Of a DNA stretch of 49,919 nucleotides, positions 1-8,366 are shown piece after piece. The stretch covers positions 1-49,919 of the forward strand of contig JANQWK010000022.1 in assembly GCA_030729925.1 (NCBI GenBank), given 5' to 3'. The notes under the pieces were generated by a model, which did no database searches, was not told the DNA's origin, and worked only from the letters and a program-made list of their open reading frames with translations. How positions within the stretch are numbered: position 1 is the stretch's first letter; the number at the start of each line of letters is the position of its first letter. The translations under genes and the position numbers were made by a program. The DNA is from Saprospiraceae bacterium. GTDB lineage: Bacteria > Bacteroidota > Bacteroidia > Chitinophagales > Saprospiraceae.

Positions 1-608
1 CCTTCTCCCCGCATGATCTTCTCCCGGCATTTTTCGATGCGGCTCAGGCGGGTAGCGCTTTGTTTGGGTTGGGAAAAATAGAGGATATACCCTCTTTGCC
101 GACCGGGTGTGAGGGCGTAAAAAGCTTTGGACAATTCAGGGGAAGCTGCAAAAACTTCTTGGAGTTCTTCGGGAACAGGTTCGGGCTGTTTGTTGAATAC
201 CACCTTTTGCCCGGATCTTTCCAGGGCGATGGCGGCTTCCAGAAAGGCTTGTATGGTCTGCATATTATTGGTGACCTCCTCGGGATCCCGGAACTTGAGG
301 TACCGGGTAGCCTGTGAATGATCGCCGGGCTTGTGGAGGAGCTGTTGGGGGTCTTCCAGCAGAGAACCCTTAAAAAACCCCAGGGTACAACTGTCCCGGA
401 GTGCACTGAGTACAACCACATTTTTGTCCTTCCAGGTATAGCAGGGCACTCCCCACTTCAGGGTTTCGGTCAGTTCGCTTTCCTGCAGCACCTGTCGAAG
501 CAACACCAGCACCTCGCGCCAATCGTTGACTTTACACTGCGGGGTAGCGCCAAACTTACAGCGCATGCAGCCATCTATCAGGTATTGATCTACTCTGGGA
601 TCTGTCAT
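1..608 (-). CDS. YdeI/OmpD-associated family (DUF1801) protein, 3' end cut by window
   Basis: The reverse strand from the ATG at 608 reads without a stop to the window edge, giving about 202 residues and no C-terminus. The N-terminal half has the DUF1801 fold signature (LKWGVPCYTWKDKNVVVLS, then LGFFKGSLL). The C-terminal part contains LTPGRQRGYILYFSQPKQ, typical of YdeI/OmdA-type proteins, which usually end shortly after a motif of this kind. A cysteine group (C14, C17, C25) lies near the start. The start follows the stop of the upstream BNR gene by only 7 bases, so the two may be co-transcribed, although their products look unrelated. Family members are cytoplasmic and without an established reaction, so none is assigned here. 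Confidence 0.82.
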   Translation of the reverse strand, partial: MTDPRVDQYLIDGCMRCKFGATPQCKVNDWREVLVLLRQVLQESELTETLKWGVPCYTWKDKNVVVLSALRDSCTLGFFKGSLLEDPQQLLHKPGDHSQATRYLKFRDPEEVTNNMQTIQAFLEAAIALERSGQKVVFNKQPEPVPEELQEVFAASPELSKAFYALTPGRQRGYILYFSQPKQSATRLSRIEKCREKIMRGE

Positions 609-615
609 GATTCGT

Positions 616-3219
616 TTATTTTGCTTTATTGCCTACCGGCCACAACCAGCGCTCCCGCACCAACACTTTTTGGCGCTGCGACCCGCCGGGCGTTTCCAGG
701 ACAATGTTGTAGGTACCGGGTGCATGATCCCGGGTATTCCATACCACCTGGTGGGTACCTGCGGAGCCGGGACCTTCGAGGGCAGCCACTGTGTTGCCGT
801 CACTGTCTCGGATAAAGATAGTAACCGGTTGATCAGTATTTACCCCCACCCAATAAAAAATTTTGATTCCATTAGGTTCGTTTGGGGTGCGATAATATTG
901 GTTGCCGAAGGGACCAAAATTGCCCCAGTCGGATTGTTGGGAATAGTTCATTTGCGGCTGGGGTTCGGGTTGGAACAAATGAAAATCCCGATTGAAAATA
1001 CTATCGCTAAATTCCTGGAGGGGATACAAATCGGCCACAAAGATACCTCGGCCGTAGGTACCAGCAACGAGATCCCTGGTTTCGCTTTGCATGACGAGGT
1101 CTTTTACCGGTACAGGGGGCATACCTTGATTGAAGGGCAGCCAGGATTGGCCTCCATTCAGGCTGATATAGACTCCGTGGTCGTTTCCGACATACAGGAT
1201 ATCGGGATGATGGGGGTCTTCCAGAAAAGCGGAAATGGGTTGATCGGGTAGATTAGCTGCGATAGGAGTCCATGTTTGTCCATGATCACGGGTCACGAAG
1301 ATCCAGGGTTTGAAATCGTCGTTGCGGAAGCCAGACTGGATCACCCAGGCCTTGGACAAATCGTGTCGGGAAGCAGCAATTCGCGCTACGTACCGCTCTC
1401 CCGGACCTCCGGCTGCCTCGAGTTGGGCAGATCTTTCGAGCCATGACTTGCCGTGGTCGGGGCTGTACCAGACCTTGCCATCATCGGTTCCCACCCATAG
1501 CACTCCTGCTTTGAGCGGAGACTCGGAAATCGAAGAAATGGTACAATACATAATATGTCCCTGACCGGCAATCTTTTCGGGGTCATTGCGGGTCAGATCG
1601 GGGCTGATGACCTCCCAGTGGTTGCCGCGATCCAGTGAGCGGAGCAGGTATTGTCCGCCGGTAAACAAGATACTCCCGTTGTGTGGAGATACCAGGAGTG
1701 GCGTGTTCCAGGTATAGCGCAGGGGATGTTGAGGGTCGGAAGGAGGCTGAATATCGTATCGCTCGCCCTGGAGCTGATCTACCCGTTGGTGGTTGCCAAA
1801 CTGGGTGGTCGTATAAACCCAGCGGTTGTCAAAGGGATCTACTTGCAGATACATGCCATCCCAGCGCCCAACCATCGTCCAGTCTTCGTCGCCTACCGAT
1901 CCCCGCCATCCGTTGGAGGCAACCTTCCACCCCTCGTGATCTTGCAGTCCTGCATAAATTTGATAGGGGCTTTGTTGGTCAACCGCCACATTATAAATTT
2001 CTCCCAGAGGAAGCTGGGTATGTCCCCTTACCGTTTTTCCTCCATCCCAAGTCACATATACCCCGCCATCTGAACCGATCATCATGTGTCGGGAATCCTT
2101 GGGGTTGATCCAAAAGCAGCGCACGTCTCCAAACATATCGGCAAACAACTCGGTCGCAGGCCATCGAAGATCCTGCCAACTCTTTCCTCCATTAGTTGAA
2201 GACTGTAGGGTCTCGCTATTGATGAAAATCCGGTTTTCGTCATTGGGATCCACCAGGATTTGGTTGAACGAATAGGCCGCCTTACTCCCTAAGTTAACCG
2301 AATCCGGGTTCATTTTCCTCCAGACTTTACCACCATCGCTGGTCTTGTACACCTCTCCTCCCGGTATGGCACCCTTTCCCCCCGGAACGGGGTTGAGGTT
2401 TTCCACGATAGCATAAAGGATATTGGGGTTTTTCGGAAACAAACTCAGTCCTATGCGGCCAATTTTGCCTTCGGGCAGACCGCCGGAAAGGCGCACCCAG
2501 GATTTTCCACCATTGGTGGTTTTGTAAATTCCGCTGTTTGACCCACCAGCTTCGAGGTGCCAGGGGTAGCGATATTTTTCATACGTGGCAGCATAGAGTA
2601 CCGACGGACGCAGGGGATCCATGACCAGGTCAATGATCCCGGTATTTTCGTTGATAAACAAGACCTGCTCCCAGGATTGTCCTCCATCCAGAGTTTTGTA
2701 CACGCCCCGATTGGCGCAGGCACTGAAAAGATTGCCCATAGCAGCCACATAGACCGTATTTTCATCTTTGGGATGGATCAACACCCTTGCAATATGTCGG
2801 GAATCCTCCAGTCCCATTCGAGTAAACTGTTTTCCCCCGTCCACGGACTTATACACCCCATTGCCGCTATGGCTGGATCGCGCATTGGCTGCTTCCCCTG
2901 TCCCCACCCATACCGTTTCGGGATTGCCGGGCGCCACCTCAACAGCACCAATAGAAGTGGTGCCGTACCGATCAAAAACAGGCTGGAAGGTGACCCCGTT
3001 GTTGTTGGTCTTCCATACTCCTCCATGGCGAGCTGCTACATAAAAAGTATGGGCATTGTTGTAATCCGGGTTCTGCGGCACGGCAATGTCACTAATCCAG
3101 GCACTGATGCTCCCCACACTAAAATTGCGATAAGTAAAGACAGACAGGCGATTGTCTTGTTGCGCTAACAGATTACCACCAACCAACAAATACAAAAACA
3201 AAGAAAATGCAGATCTCAT
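616..3219 (-). CDS. Secreted BNR/sortilin (VPS10)-like beta-propeller repeat protein
   Basis: This is an 867-residue protein. The open frame extends 21 codons further upstream, but the ATG at 3219 begins a clear signal peptide (MRSAFSLFLYLLVGG, cleavage after LLAQ), so I chose it. Behind it come many Asp-box/BNR repeats of the form Y-K-S/T-x-DGG-x-x-W (GVYKSVDGGKQF, GVYKTLDGGQSW, GIYKTTNGGKSW). These build beta-propeller blades as in sortilin/VPS10 and exo-sialidase-like folds. The C-terminal 130 residues form a beta-rich domain ending in a basic tail. Databases often call such proteins glycosyl hydrolases, but I see no catalytic set, so binding or scaffolding outside the cell is equally possible. 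Two larger paralogues lie at 40.8-47.2 kb. Confidence 0.88.
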   Translation of the reverse strand: MRSAFSLFLYLLVGGNLLAQQDNRLSVFTYRNFSVGSISAWISDIAVPQNPDYNNAHTFYVAARHGGVWKTNNNGVTFQPVFDRYGTTSIGAVEVAPGNPETVWVGTGEAANARSSHSGNGVYKSVDGGKQFTRMGLEDSRHIARVLIHPKDENTVYVAAMGNLFSACANRGVYKTLDGGQSWEQVLFINENTGIIDLVMDPLRPSVLYAATYEKYRYPWHLEAGGSNSGIYKTTNGGKSWVRLSGGLPEGKIGRIGLSLFPKNPNILYAIVENLNPVPGGKGAIPGGEVYKTSDGGKVWRKMNPDSVNLGSKAAYSFNQILVDPNDENRIFINSETLQSSTNGGKSWQDLRWPATELFADMFGDVRCFWINPKDSRHMMIGSDGGVYVTWDGGKTVRGHTQLPLGEIYNVAVDQQSPYQIYAGLQDHEGWKVASNGWRGSVGDEDWTMVGRWDGMYLQVDPFDNRWVYTTTQFGNHQRVDQLQGERYDIQPPSDPQHPLRYTWNTPLLVSPHNGSILFTGGQYLLRSLDRGNHWEVISPDLTRNDPEKIAGQGHIMYCTISSISESPLKAGVLWVGTDDGKVWYSPDHGKSWLERSAQLEAAGGPGERYVARIAASRHDLSKAWVIQSGFRNDDFKPWIFVTRDHGQTWTPIAANLPDQPISAFLEDPHHPDILYVGNDHGVYISLNGGQSWLPFNQGMPPVPVKDLVMQSETRDLVAGTYGRGIFVADLYPLQEFSDSIFNRDFHLFQPEPQPQMNYSQQSDWGNFGPFGNQYYRTPNEPNGIKIFYWVGVNTDQPVTIFIRDSDGNTVAALEGPGSAGTHQVVWNTRDHAPGTYNIVLETPGGSQRQKVLVRERWLWPVGNKAK

Positions 3220-3285
3220 GGCGTTTGTTTTTGGTATCACTATCCCTTTAAGGTAATAACTATTCTTGTAACTATTTAGCATAAA

Positions 3286-3326
3286 ACTCTCCCTTAAAAT
3301 CCTTCCCCAAAAACAGACACAAAAAA
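3286..3326 (+). repeat. Left copy of imperfect direct repeat flanking the AT-rich methyltransferase
   Basis: About 40 bases including AAAATCCTTCCCCAAAAACA and the following GACACAAAAAA closely match 4204-4242 in the same orientation, with a few substitutions and one single-base gap. The pair brackets the gene at 3390-4199. Origin is unknown; it could be a segmental duplication or the scar of an insertion. Confidence 0.6.
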
Positions 3327-3389
3327 TATAAATTTGTACGGAGACGATGATTGGAGTGATCTTGGCTTATTAAGGCTTAAAAAAAGAAA

Positions 3390-4199
3390 ATGAAAAGATT
3401 AGAATTATTTGAATTTGAAGATTTTAATTGGCTGCCTGACTATATCAGGACTGGCGTGACCAATTTGATTAAGGTGTTTCATGGTTTGATTGGAACAACC
3501 GATGTTCTGGTTGAGGTCATTACAAACTGCCGAAAAAAAATCAATTTTAATCAAATCCTTGATTTAGGATCTGGTTCGGGAGGACCCATGATTGAGGTGG
3601 TTGATCACATAAATAGGAATCATCAAGCCGGAGAGCCGATTATGCTGTTGCTCTCAGACAAATATCCAAATGCCAATACAGTCAAGAGGATAAATGATTT
3701 AGATTTACCCAGTGTGAGGTATTTAACGAATTCAGTAGATGCCTTGGAAATGGAAAATTCACCAATTGGCCTGAAAACGATGATTGCGAGTTTCCACCAC
3801 ATGCCACCAAATACAGCCAGGCAAATACTTTCCGCTGCCGAAAGCAACAAAGCGCCAATCCTAATTTATGAATTAGCTGAAAACAATATACCTGTTGTTG
3901 TTTGGGGGCTTTTTCTTCCTGTATCTCTAACGATTTTGGTGATCATGTCCCTAATCATGACCCCCTTTGTAAGACCCTTAACCCTATCACAAATCGTATT
4001 CACCTATCTCATTCCTGTTATTCCTATCGTATATGCTTGGGATGGGCAAGCTTCAATCATGAGGACTTATACCTTTGGGGATATCAAAGCACTCATCGGG
4101 GAGGGAAAAAATGAAAGCTATGTTTGGGAAATAGGGCAGGCTAGGAAAGGCAATGCTAAAAAAGCAGGTTACTATATTTTCGGATATCCTAAAAGCTGA
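3390..4199 (+). CDS. SAM-dependent methyltransferase-like protein with C-terminal membrane helices
   Basis: This 269-residue protein has a class I methyltransferase motif I (ILDLGSGSGGPMIEVV, about residues 54-69). The acidic post-I strand (LLLSDKYPNA) and a motif near ASFHHMPPNTA follow. Unusually, about residues 170-225 contain two strongly hydrophobic segments (VVVWGLFLPVSLTILVIMSL and LSQIVFTYLIPVIPIVYAW), so it is probably membrane-associated. Substrate unknown. The gene is visibly more AT-rich than its neighbours and is bracketed by direct repeats at 3286 and 4204. A TAAATTTG at 3329-3336 matches the Bacteroidota -7 consensus and lies 54 bases before the ATG, but I see no -33 TTG at the right distance. 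The composition suggests recent acquisition. Confidence 0.78.
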   Translation: MKRLELFEFEDFNWLPDYIRTGVTNLIKVFHGLIGTTDVLVEVITNCRKKINFNQILDLGSGSGGPMIEVVDHINRNHQAGEPIMLLLSDKYPNANTVKRINDLDLPSVRYLTNSVDALEMENSPIGLKTMIASFHHMPPNTARQILSAAESNKAPILIYELAENNIPVVVWGLFLPVSLTILVIMSLIMTPFVRPLTLSQIVFTYLIPVIPIVYAWDGQASIMRTYTFGDIKALIGEGKNESYVWEIGQARKGNAKKAGYYIFGYPKS

Positions 4200-4203
4200 T
4201 ACG

Positions 4204-4242
4204 ACTCCCTGAAAATCCTCTCCAAAAACAGGTACAAAAAAA
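4204..4242 (+). repeat. Right copy of imperfect direct repeat flanking the AT-rich methyltransferase
   Basis: ACTCCCTGAAAATCCTCTCC followed by AAAAACAGGTACAAAAAA repeats the sequence at 3286-3326. The offset is about 918 bases. It starts immediately after the methyltransferase stop codon. The rest of the gap up to 4417 (about 175 bases) contains no gene I can support. Confidence 0.6.
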
Positions 4243-4417
4243 GTGCAACATCCAGTATTTGCGCTACCCATCGCATGCGGAGCCCGTGAGATGTCGTTTA
4301 CAATAAATTAACAAACCGGATTTTTGGCTTTGAAAGCCGGATAAGGGGGTATATATTTACGCCTTGTGCCGGGCAAGTTTTTTTGCGCCGGCTTATTTTT
4401 TTACTCCAAAGATTGGC

Positions 4418-4993
4418 ATGAAATCATTTTTTCAGGAGGCAGTAAAGACCTTAAAAACGAGTGGAACGATCAGACCGAGCTCAAAATATCTGATCAGGGC
4501 GAGTTTGAGTGGCATCAACTTTGAAAAGGCGCGTGTGATTGTGGAATTTGGCTCCGGTGATGGGTGTTTTACCGCGGCGATCGCCGAAAAAATGCACCCG
4601 GATGCCATGCTATTTTCCTTCGAAGTGAATCCTGCATTTTTCAATTTTTGTAAAACCCGCTTTGCAGATCAGCCCCAGGTGCGGATTGTCAACCATTCTG
4701 CCATAGATTTTGATGAGGTTATGCAGGAGGCGGGCATTCCGAGGATAGATTATGTCGTGTCCAGCCTTCCGCTGTCTTTGCTGAAAGATGACATGGTACG
4801 CACGATGCTGGAGAAGGTGACCCGTTACCTCAGTCCGGGCGGAAAATTTATTCAGTACCAGTATTCTCCGCAAAAGTACCTGCTGTTGAAGAGGTACTTT
4901 GAGAAGGTGCAATTGAAATTGAGCTTGAGAAATTTACCTCCCGCACTGGTTTATACCTGCAGCAATCCGGGTCGCACCAACAAACGGAAGTGA
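4418..4993 (+). CDS. Class I methyltransferase, phospholipid N-methyltransferase / rRNA-dimethylase-like
   Basis: This 191-residue protein starts at the ATG at 4418. The frame extends 18 codons upstream, but that part is unlike a protein start, while MKSFFQEAVKTLKTSGTIRP is a typical N-terminus of this group. Motif I is VIVEFGSGDGCFTAAIAEKM (about residues 40-59), followed by the acidic strand end LFSFEVN. YVVSSLPLSLL fits motif IV. This pattern matches the PmtA/KsgA-like family of SAM methyltransferases acting on phosphatidylethanolamine or similar amines, but the substrate cannot be fixed from sequence. It is convergent with the lipoprotein gene at 5020-6069, with 26 bases between the stops. 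Confidence 0.8.
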   Translation: MKSFFQEAVKTLKTSGTIRPSSKYLIRASLSGINFEKARVIVEFGSGDGCFTAAIAEKMHPDAMLFSFEVNPAFFNFCKTRFADQPQVRIVNHSAIDFDEVMQEAGIPRIDYVVSSLPLSLLKDDMVRTMLEKVTRYLSPGGKFIQYQYSPQKYLLLKRYFEKVQLKLSLRNLPPALVYTCSNPGRTNKRK

Positions 4994-5019
4994 TTGCCGG
5001 TGCGATCCGAATTACCTGC

Positions 5020-6069
5020 TTATAGTTTGCCGGCATTCACATCCTTAATAAAGGAAATGACCCCTTTAAAGTAGTTTTGCTGGTCGTCGTACTGCGAAAA
5101 ATGGCTGCCATTGGGGCAATTGAGGTACCTGCCTTTGGGAAACTGCGAGGCCATCCATTCCATGTGCTTGGGATCCATCGTGTCGTATTGACTGCCAACC
5201 GTGAGGGTGGGAACAGCAACCGAGGGCAGATCGGCCTTCCTGTCCCAGTCTTTGAGGGTGGCATTGCCGGAGATTCCGAATTCACTGTAACCCTGCATAT
5301 AGACATAAACCTCCGGGTTGAGGTGCTTGAATGTGCGGTTGATGGCTTCCGGCCATTCGGCCTGGGGCAGGCGGAGGACATGTTCCGTGTAGTGGTGTTC
5401 GAAAAGGAGTTCCTGGTACCGGGGATTCCCGAAATCTTCTTTGGCTTCCATCTCCATGACTTCTGCCAGCACGGCAGGATCCATTTGGGGCCCCAGCACG
5501 TCTTTTGCATATTGGTTGTATTCCGGAATGCTGCTCATCATGTTGGAAATGATCAGCCCCTTGAGGTTTTGCTGGTACTTCAGCGCGTATTCCAGCGCCA
5601 GGATGCCTCCCCAGGACTGACCGAGCAGGTAAAAATTGGAGTTGTCCAGCCCCAGCGCCTGTCTGACCTGTTCTACTTCTTCCACAAAACGTTCAATCGT
5701 CCAAAGACTGGTATCCGAAGGCTGGTCGCTGTAGTAGGAGCCCAATTGGTCATAGTAAATGTATTCGATGCCTTCCTGCGGAAAAAACCCGTCTGCACAG
5801 GCATACAGTTCGTGGGTCGCTCCCGGCCCCCCGTGGAGTAGCAGCACCTTCATGGTCGGGTTGTTGCCAACCCGCTTGGTCCACACCTTAAAGGTTCCTT
5901 TGGGGGTTTGAATCGGGATCATGTTGATGCCGCCGGTAAATTGGTCGTCCCTGGCAGAAAAATCCAGGTAATCGTCGGGGCAGACTTGCCCGGCATCGGG
6001 ACTGTCCGGGGCGCAGCCGACCAAGGACAGGACCAGGCTGAACAGCAGCCCATTCAAAAGGTATTTCAT
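5020..6069 (-). CDS. Proline-iminopeptidase-like alpha/beta hydrolase (S33), lipoprotein
   Basis: This is a 349-residue protein. The ATG at 6069 was chosen because it starts a lipoprotein signal peptide with lipobox LVGC (Cys near residue 19); the open frame runs 34 codons further upstream. The oxyanion-hole motif is LLLHGGPGATHE, the nucleophile elbow is GQSWGGI, the acid is probably the Asp of GSQYDTMDP, and the histidine is in NGSHFSQYDD, which gives a complete catalytic triad. Prolyl aminopeptidases of this family remove N-terminal proline or act on small amides. As a lipoprotein it would act at the cell envelope. It lies next to other peptide and N-acyl-amino-acid genes, which suggests scavenging. 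Confidence 0.88.
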   Translation of the reverse strand: MKYLLNGLLFSLVLSLVGCAPDSPDAGQVCPDDYLDFSARDDQFTGGINMIPIQTPKGTFKVWTKRVGNNPTMKVLLLHGGPGATHELYACADGFFPQEGIEYIYYDQLGSYYSDQPSDTSLWTIERFVEEVEQVRQALGLDNSNFYLLGQSWGGILALEYALKYQQNLKGLIISNMMSSIPEYNQYAKDVLGPQMDPAVLAEVMEMEAKEDFGNPRYQELLFEHHYTEHVLRLPQAEWPEAINRTFKHLNPEVYVYMQGYSEFGISGNATLKDWDRKADLPSVAVPTLTVGSQYDTMDPKHMEWMASQFPKGRYLNCPNGSHFSQYDDQQNYFKGVISFIKDVNAGKL

Positions 6070-6195
6070 CTCGGTTGATTTTAGTGAGCAAATACGGGAT
6101 AAAGCGAATAAAAATATGGAAATTTTGTTCAAAAAAGATCTTCCTTTGTTTAATTTCGGAAATTGCAGCATTCATCACCAAACCATTTCAGCGCC

Positions 6196-7149
6196 ATGAC
6201 TTTTACTGATTTTTTCGATACCATCGGAATTCGTTTTGAGGCGGGAACCAAAACCAGGGGCTTTATTCCCGTTCCGGGTACCCCGGTGGAGATGCCCTGT
6301 ACGATTATCTGCGGAACCCGGCCGGGTCGGCAAATTTTGATTACCGGGGGCGTACACGGGGGCGAATATCCCTGTATAGAAACAGCCATTCAGCTGGGGC
6401 TCCACCTCCAGCCTGCTGAGATATCCGGCACGGTGGTGGTTGTCCATCCGGTCAATCCCCCCGCTTTTTTTGCGAAGCTGCAATACTATGGCCCCCACGA
6501 CGGCAAGAACCTGAACCGGGTGTTTCCGGGTAAGGCGCTGGGTACGGCGAGCGAACGCATCGCGTATGTGGTCAGCCAACTTCAGCAATGTTCGGATTTT
6601 TTCATTGACCTGCACGGCGGAGATATCCACGAGGCATTGCTGCCTTTTGTGATTTATTCCCGATTGGGGGGGGATGAAGTTGCTGCGCAGTCCCGCGAGG
6701 TGTCTTCGTTTTTGGGATTCCCCTATGTGGTGGGATCAGTATCGGACAACGGCTCTATTGGAGGCGCCGCCAATTCGGGCGTTCCGGGTTTATTGGCCGA
6801 ATTGGGGATGTGCGGGCGTTGGTCTGCCGAAGAGGTGGAAGAATACATAGAGGCGGTGCGCAATACCCTCAGAGGACTTGGGGTCATCGAAGGAACGTTT
6901 GTCCGACATGAAGACGTCAAGTACCTCGACAGCATGCAGGTGCTTACCGCCCAGCATACCGGCTGTTGGTATCCTTCCAAAGAGTTGGGCGAAGAAGTGG
7001 CCTCGGGGGAAAAACTAGGGGAAATCCGCGACTTTTTTGGGGAGGTTCTCAGTACCTACTATGCCGAGCGGGGTGGAATATTGCTCTACGTGGTGACTTC
7101 TCTGGCAATTGTAACCGGAGACCCCCTGTGCGCCGTGGGCGTATCGTAG
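6196..7149 (+). CDS. Succinylglutamate desuccinylase/aspartoacylase-family (M14) deacylase
   Basis: The ATG at 6196 begins a 317-residue protein; the frame extends 11 codons upstream without a better start. The zinc motif GGVHGGEYP supplies H54 and E57, and FIDLHGGD supplies the third ligand H140. HDGKNLNRVFPG is the substrate-carboxylate region. GVPGLLAELGMCG carries the likely catalytic glutamate. This is the AstE/AspA layout: zinc-dependent cleavage of N-acyl amino acids. The acyl group and amino acid are not determined. The gene is divergent from the iminopeptidase-like lipoprotein and convergent with the ArgE-like gene, leaving 24 bases between stops. Together with YfcC this looks like a module for using N-acylated amino acids or peptides, which is an inference. 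Confidence 0.85.
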   Translation: MTFTDFFDTIGIRFEAGTKTRGFIPVPGTPVEMPCTIICGTRPGRQILITGGVHGGEYPCIETAIQLGLHLQPAEISGTVVVVHPVNPPAFFAKLQYYGPHDGKNLNRVFPGKALGTASERIAYVVSQLQQCSDFFIDLHGGDIHEALLPFVIYSRLGGDEVAAQSREVSSFLGFPYVVGSVSDNGSIGGAANSGVPGLLAELGMCGRWSAEEVEEYIEAVRNTLRGLGVIEGTFVRHEDVKYLDSMQVLTAQHTGCWYPSKELGEEVASGEKLGEIRDFFGEVLSTYYAERGGILLYVVTSLAIVTGDPLCAVGVS

Positions 7150-7173
7150 GGAGCCTCCGGTTTGGGGGCGCTA

Positions 7174-8334
7174 TTAATCCCGCGAAAATTCCTCCACCAG
7201 CGCTGCAATAAAGTCAACTCCTTTGTCGAGTTGTTCGATGCTGATGAACTCATTGGCCCGGTGTGCCTGAGCAATGGAACCCGGGCCGCAGATGATGCTT
7301 TCAAAACCGCCTTCGGCAAATTGTCCGGCTTCAGCAGCATAAGATACCGCATCTACCTCATGGATACCCGAAAGTTTTTTCACCAGATCCACAATAGGCA
7401 GGTGTTCCGGGGTGTCCAAAGCAGGTACGAAGGGGTGATAGATTTCCGTATGGATGGCCATGTCCGGAAACAGGTGCCGGGTAGCAGCGACTCTTTCGGC
7501 GCAATAGGCTTCAAAATCTTTGAGGATGTCAAATACATCGTCGCGGGGGATCACCCGGACATCCCAGGCAAAACTACAGCTATCGCAAACGATGTTATGG
7601 GCCACTCCGCCGTGGATAATACCGGAGTGAATCGAAGAATGCGGGGGATCAAAGCGCTCGTCGAGATGCCCATCCGCGATCAGCTGATCCATTTTCTGCT
7701 CCAGCCAGAGGATCAGTCGGGCACTCTCCGTAATGGCGCTCACTTCTTCTTTGATCCGACTGCTGTGACCTGCAGAACCCTTGACGGTCGTTTTGAACAC
7801 ACAAATACCCTTTTGACCGATGGTCGGAATCATCAGCGAAGGTTCGCCGATAATGGCAAATTGGGGTTTCTCCGCATAAGTGGCATTGATGTGGCTCACC
7901 AGCTCGGGAGCCGCAATACAACCTACTTCTTCGTCGTAGGAAAAAGCAAAATAGATCGGTTTCTTGAGGTCTGCTGCCAGCATGGCGGGTACATTAGCCA
8001 GGACGCATGCAATAAAACCCTTCATGTCGCAGGATCCCCGCGCGTACAATTTGCCCTCTTTCTCCGTGAGGACAAAAGGATCGGTGTCCCAGGGCTGACC
8101 CTCTACCGGTACCACATCCGTGTGCCCGGAGAGGATGATGCCTCCGTCCACAGCAGGACCTATGCGGCAGTGCAGCGAAGCCTTTGTGCCCTCCGGGTTC
8201 GGCACAAAGTGGTAACTTACCCCGTAGCTGTCGAGATAAGCTGCGATGTGTTGTATGATGGAAAGATTACTTTCCCCGCCAAAAACCGGAAAGGATACCA
8301 GTTCTGAAAGCAGGGTTCGGGCTGATTTGCTCAT
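7174..8334 (-). CDS. argE: Acetylornithine deacetylase-like M20 metallohydrolase
   Basis: This 386-residue protein fits ArgE length. Metal-site residues are visible: H71 and D73 in SGHTDVVPVEG, D103 in ARGSCDMKGF, and E135/E136 in YDEEVGC. The tail FESIICGPGSIAQAHRANEF supplies the last histidine and is characteristic of ArgE. The expected reaction is hydrolysis of N2-acetyl-ornithine (or other N-acyl amino acids) in the cytoplasm. It lies 32 bases after the YfcC carrier on the same strand, so the two probably form an operon. Bacteroidota often use acetylcitrulline in arginine synthesis, so the true substrate could be acetylcitrulline or a dietary N-acyl amino acid; the carrier favours a catabolic role. 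Confidence 0.85.
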   Translation of the reverse strand: MSKSARTLLSELVSFPVFGGESNLSIIQHIAAYLDSYGVSYHFVPNPEGTKASLHCRIGPAVDGGIILSGHTDVVPVEGQPWDTDPFVLTEKEGKLYARGSCDMKGFIACVLANVPAMLAADLKKPIYFAFSYDEEVGCIAAPELVSHINATYAEKPQFAIIGEPSLMIPTIGQKGICVFKTTVKGSAGHSSRIKEEVSAITESARLILWLEQKMDQLIADGHLDERFDPPHSSIHSGIIHGGVAHNIVCDSCSFAWDVRVIPRDDVFDILKDFEAYCAERVAATRHLFPDMAIHTEIYHPFVPALDTPEHLPIVDLVKKLSGIHEVDAVSYAAEAGQFAEGGFESIICGPGSIAQAHRANEFISIEQLDKGVDFIAALVEEFSRD

Positions 8335-8366
8335 AAAAATCTGGATTGGGTTTGGTTAACTAACAA

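Noticed and set aside
4970-5005. Inverted repeat GGGTCGCACC / GGTGCGATCC between convergent genes as a terminator
   Set aside because: The loop is about 20 bases, the left arm is within the coding end of the methyltransferase, and no U-tract follows on either strand.
7162-8307. 381-codon forward frame opposite the argE-like gene
   Set aside because: The reverse strand encodes a complete M20 enzyme with all metal residues; the forward frame has no family features.
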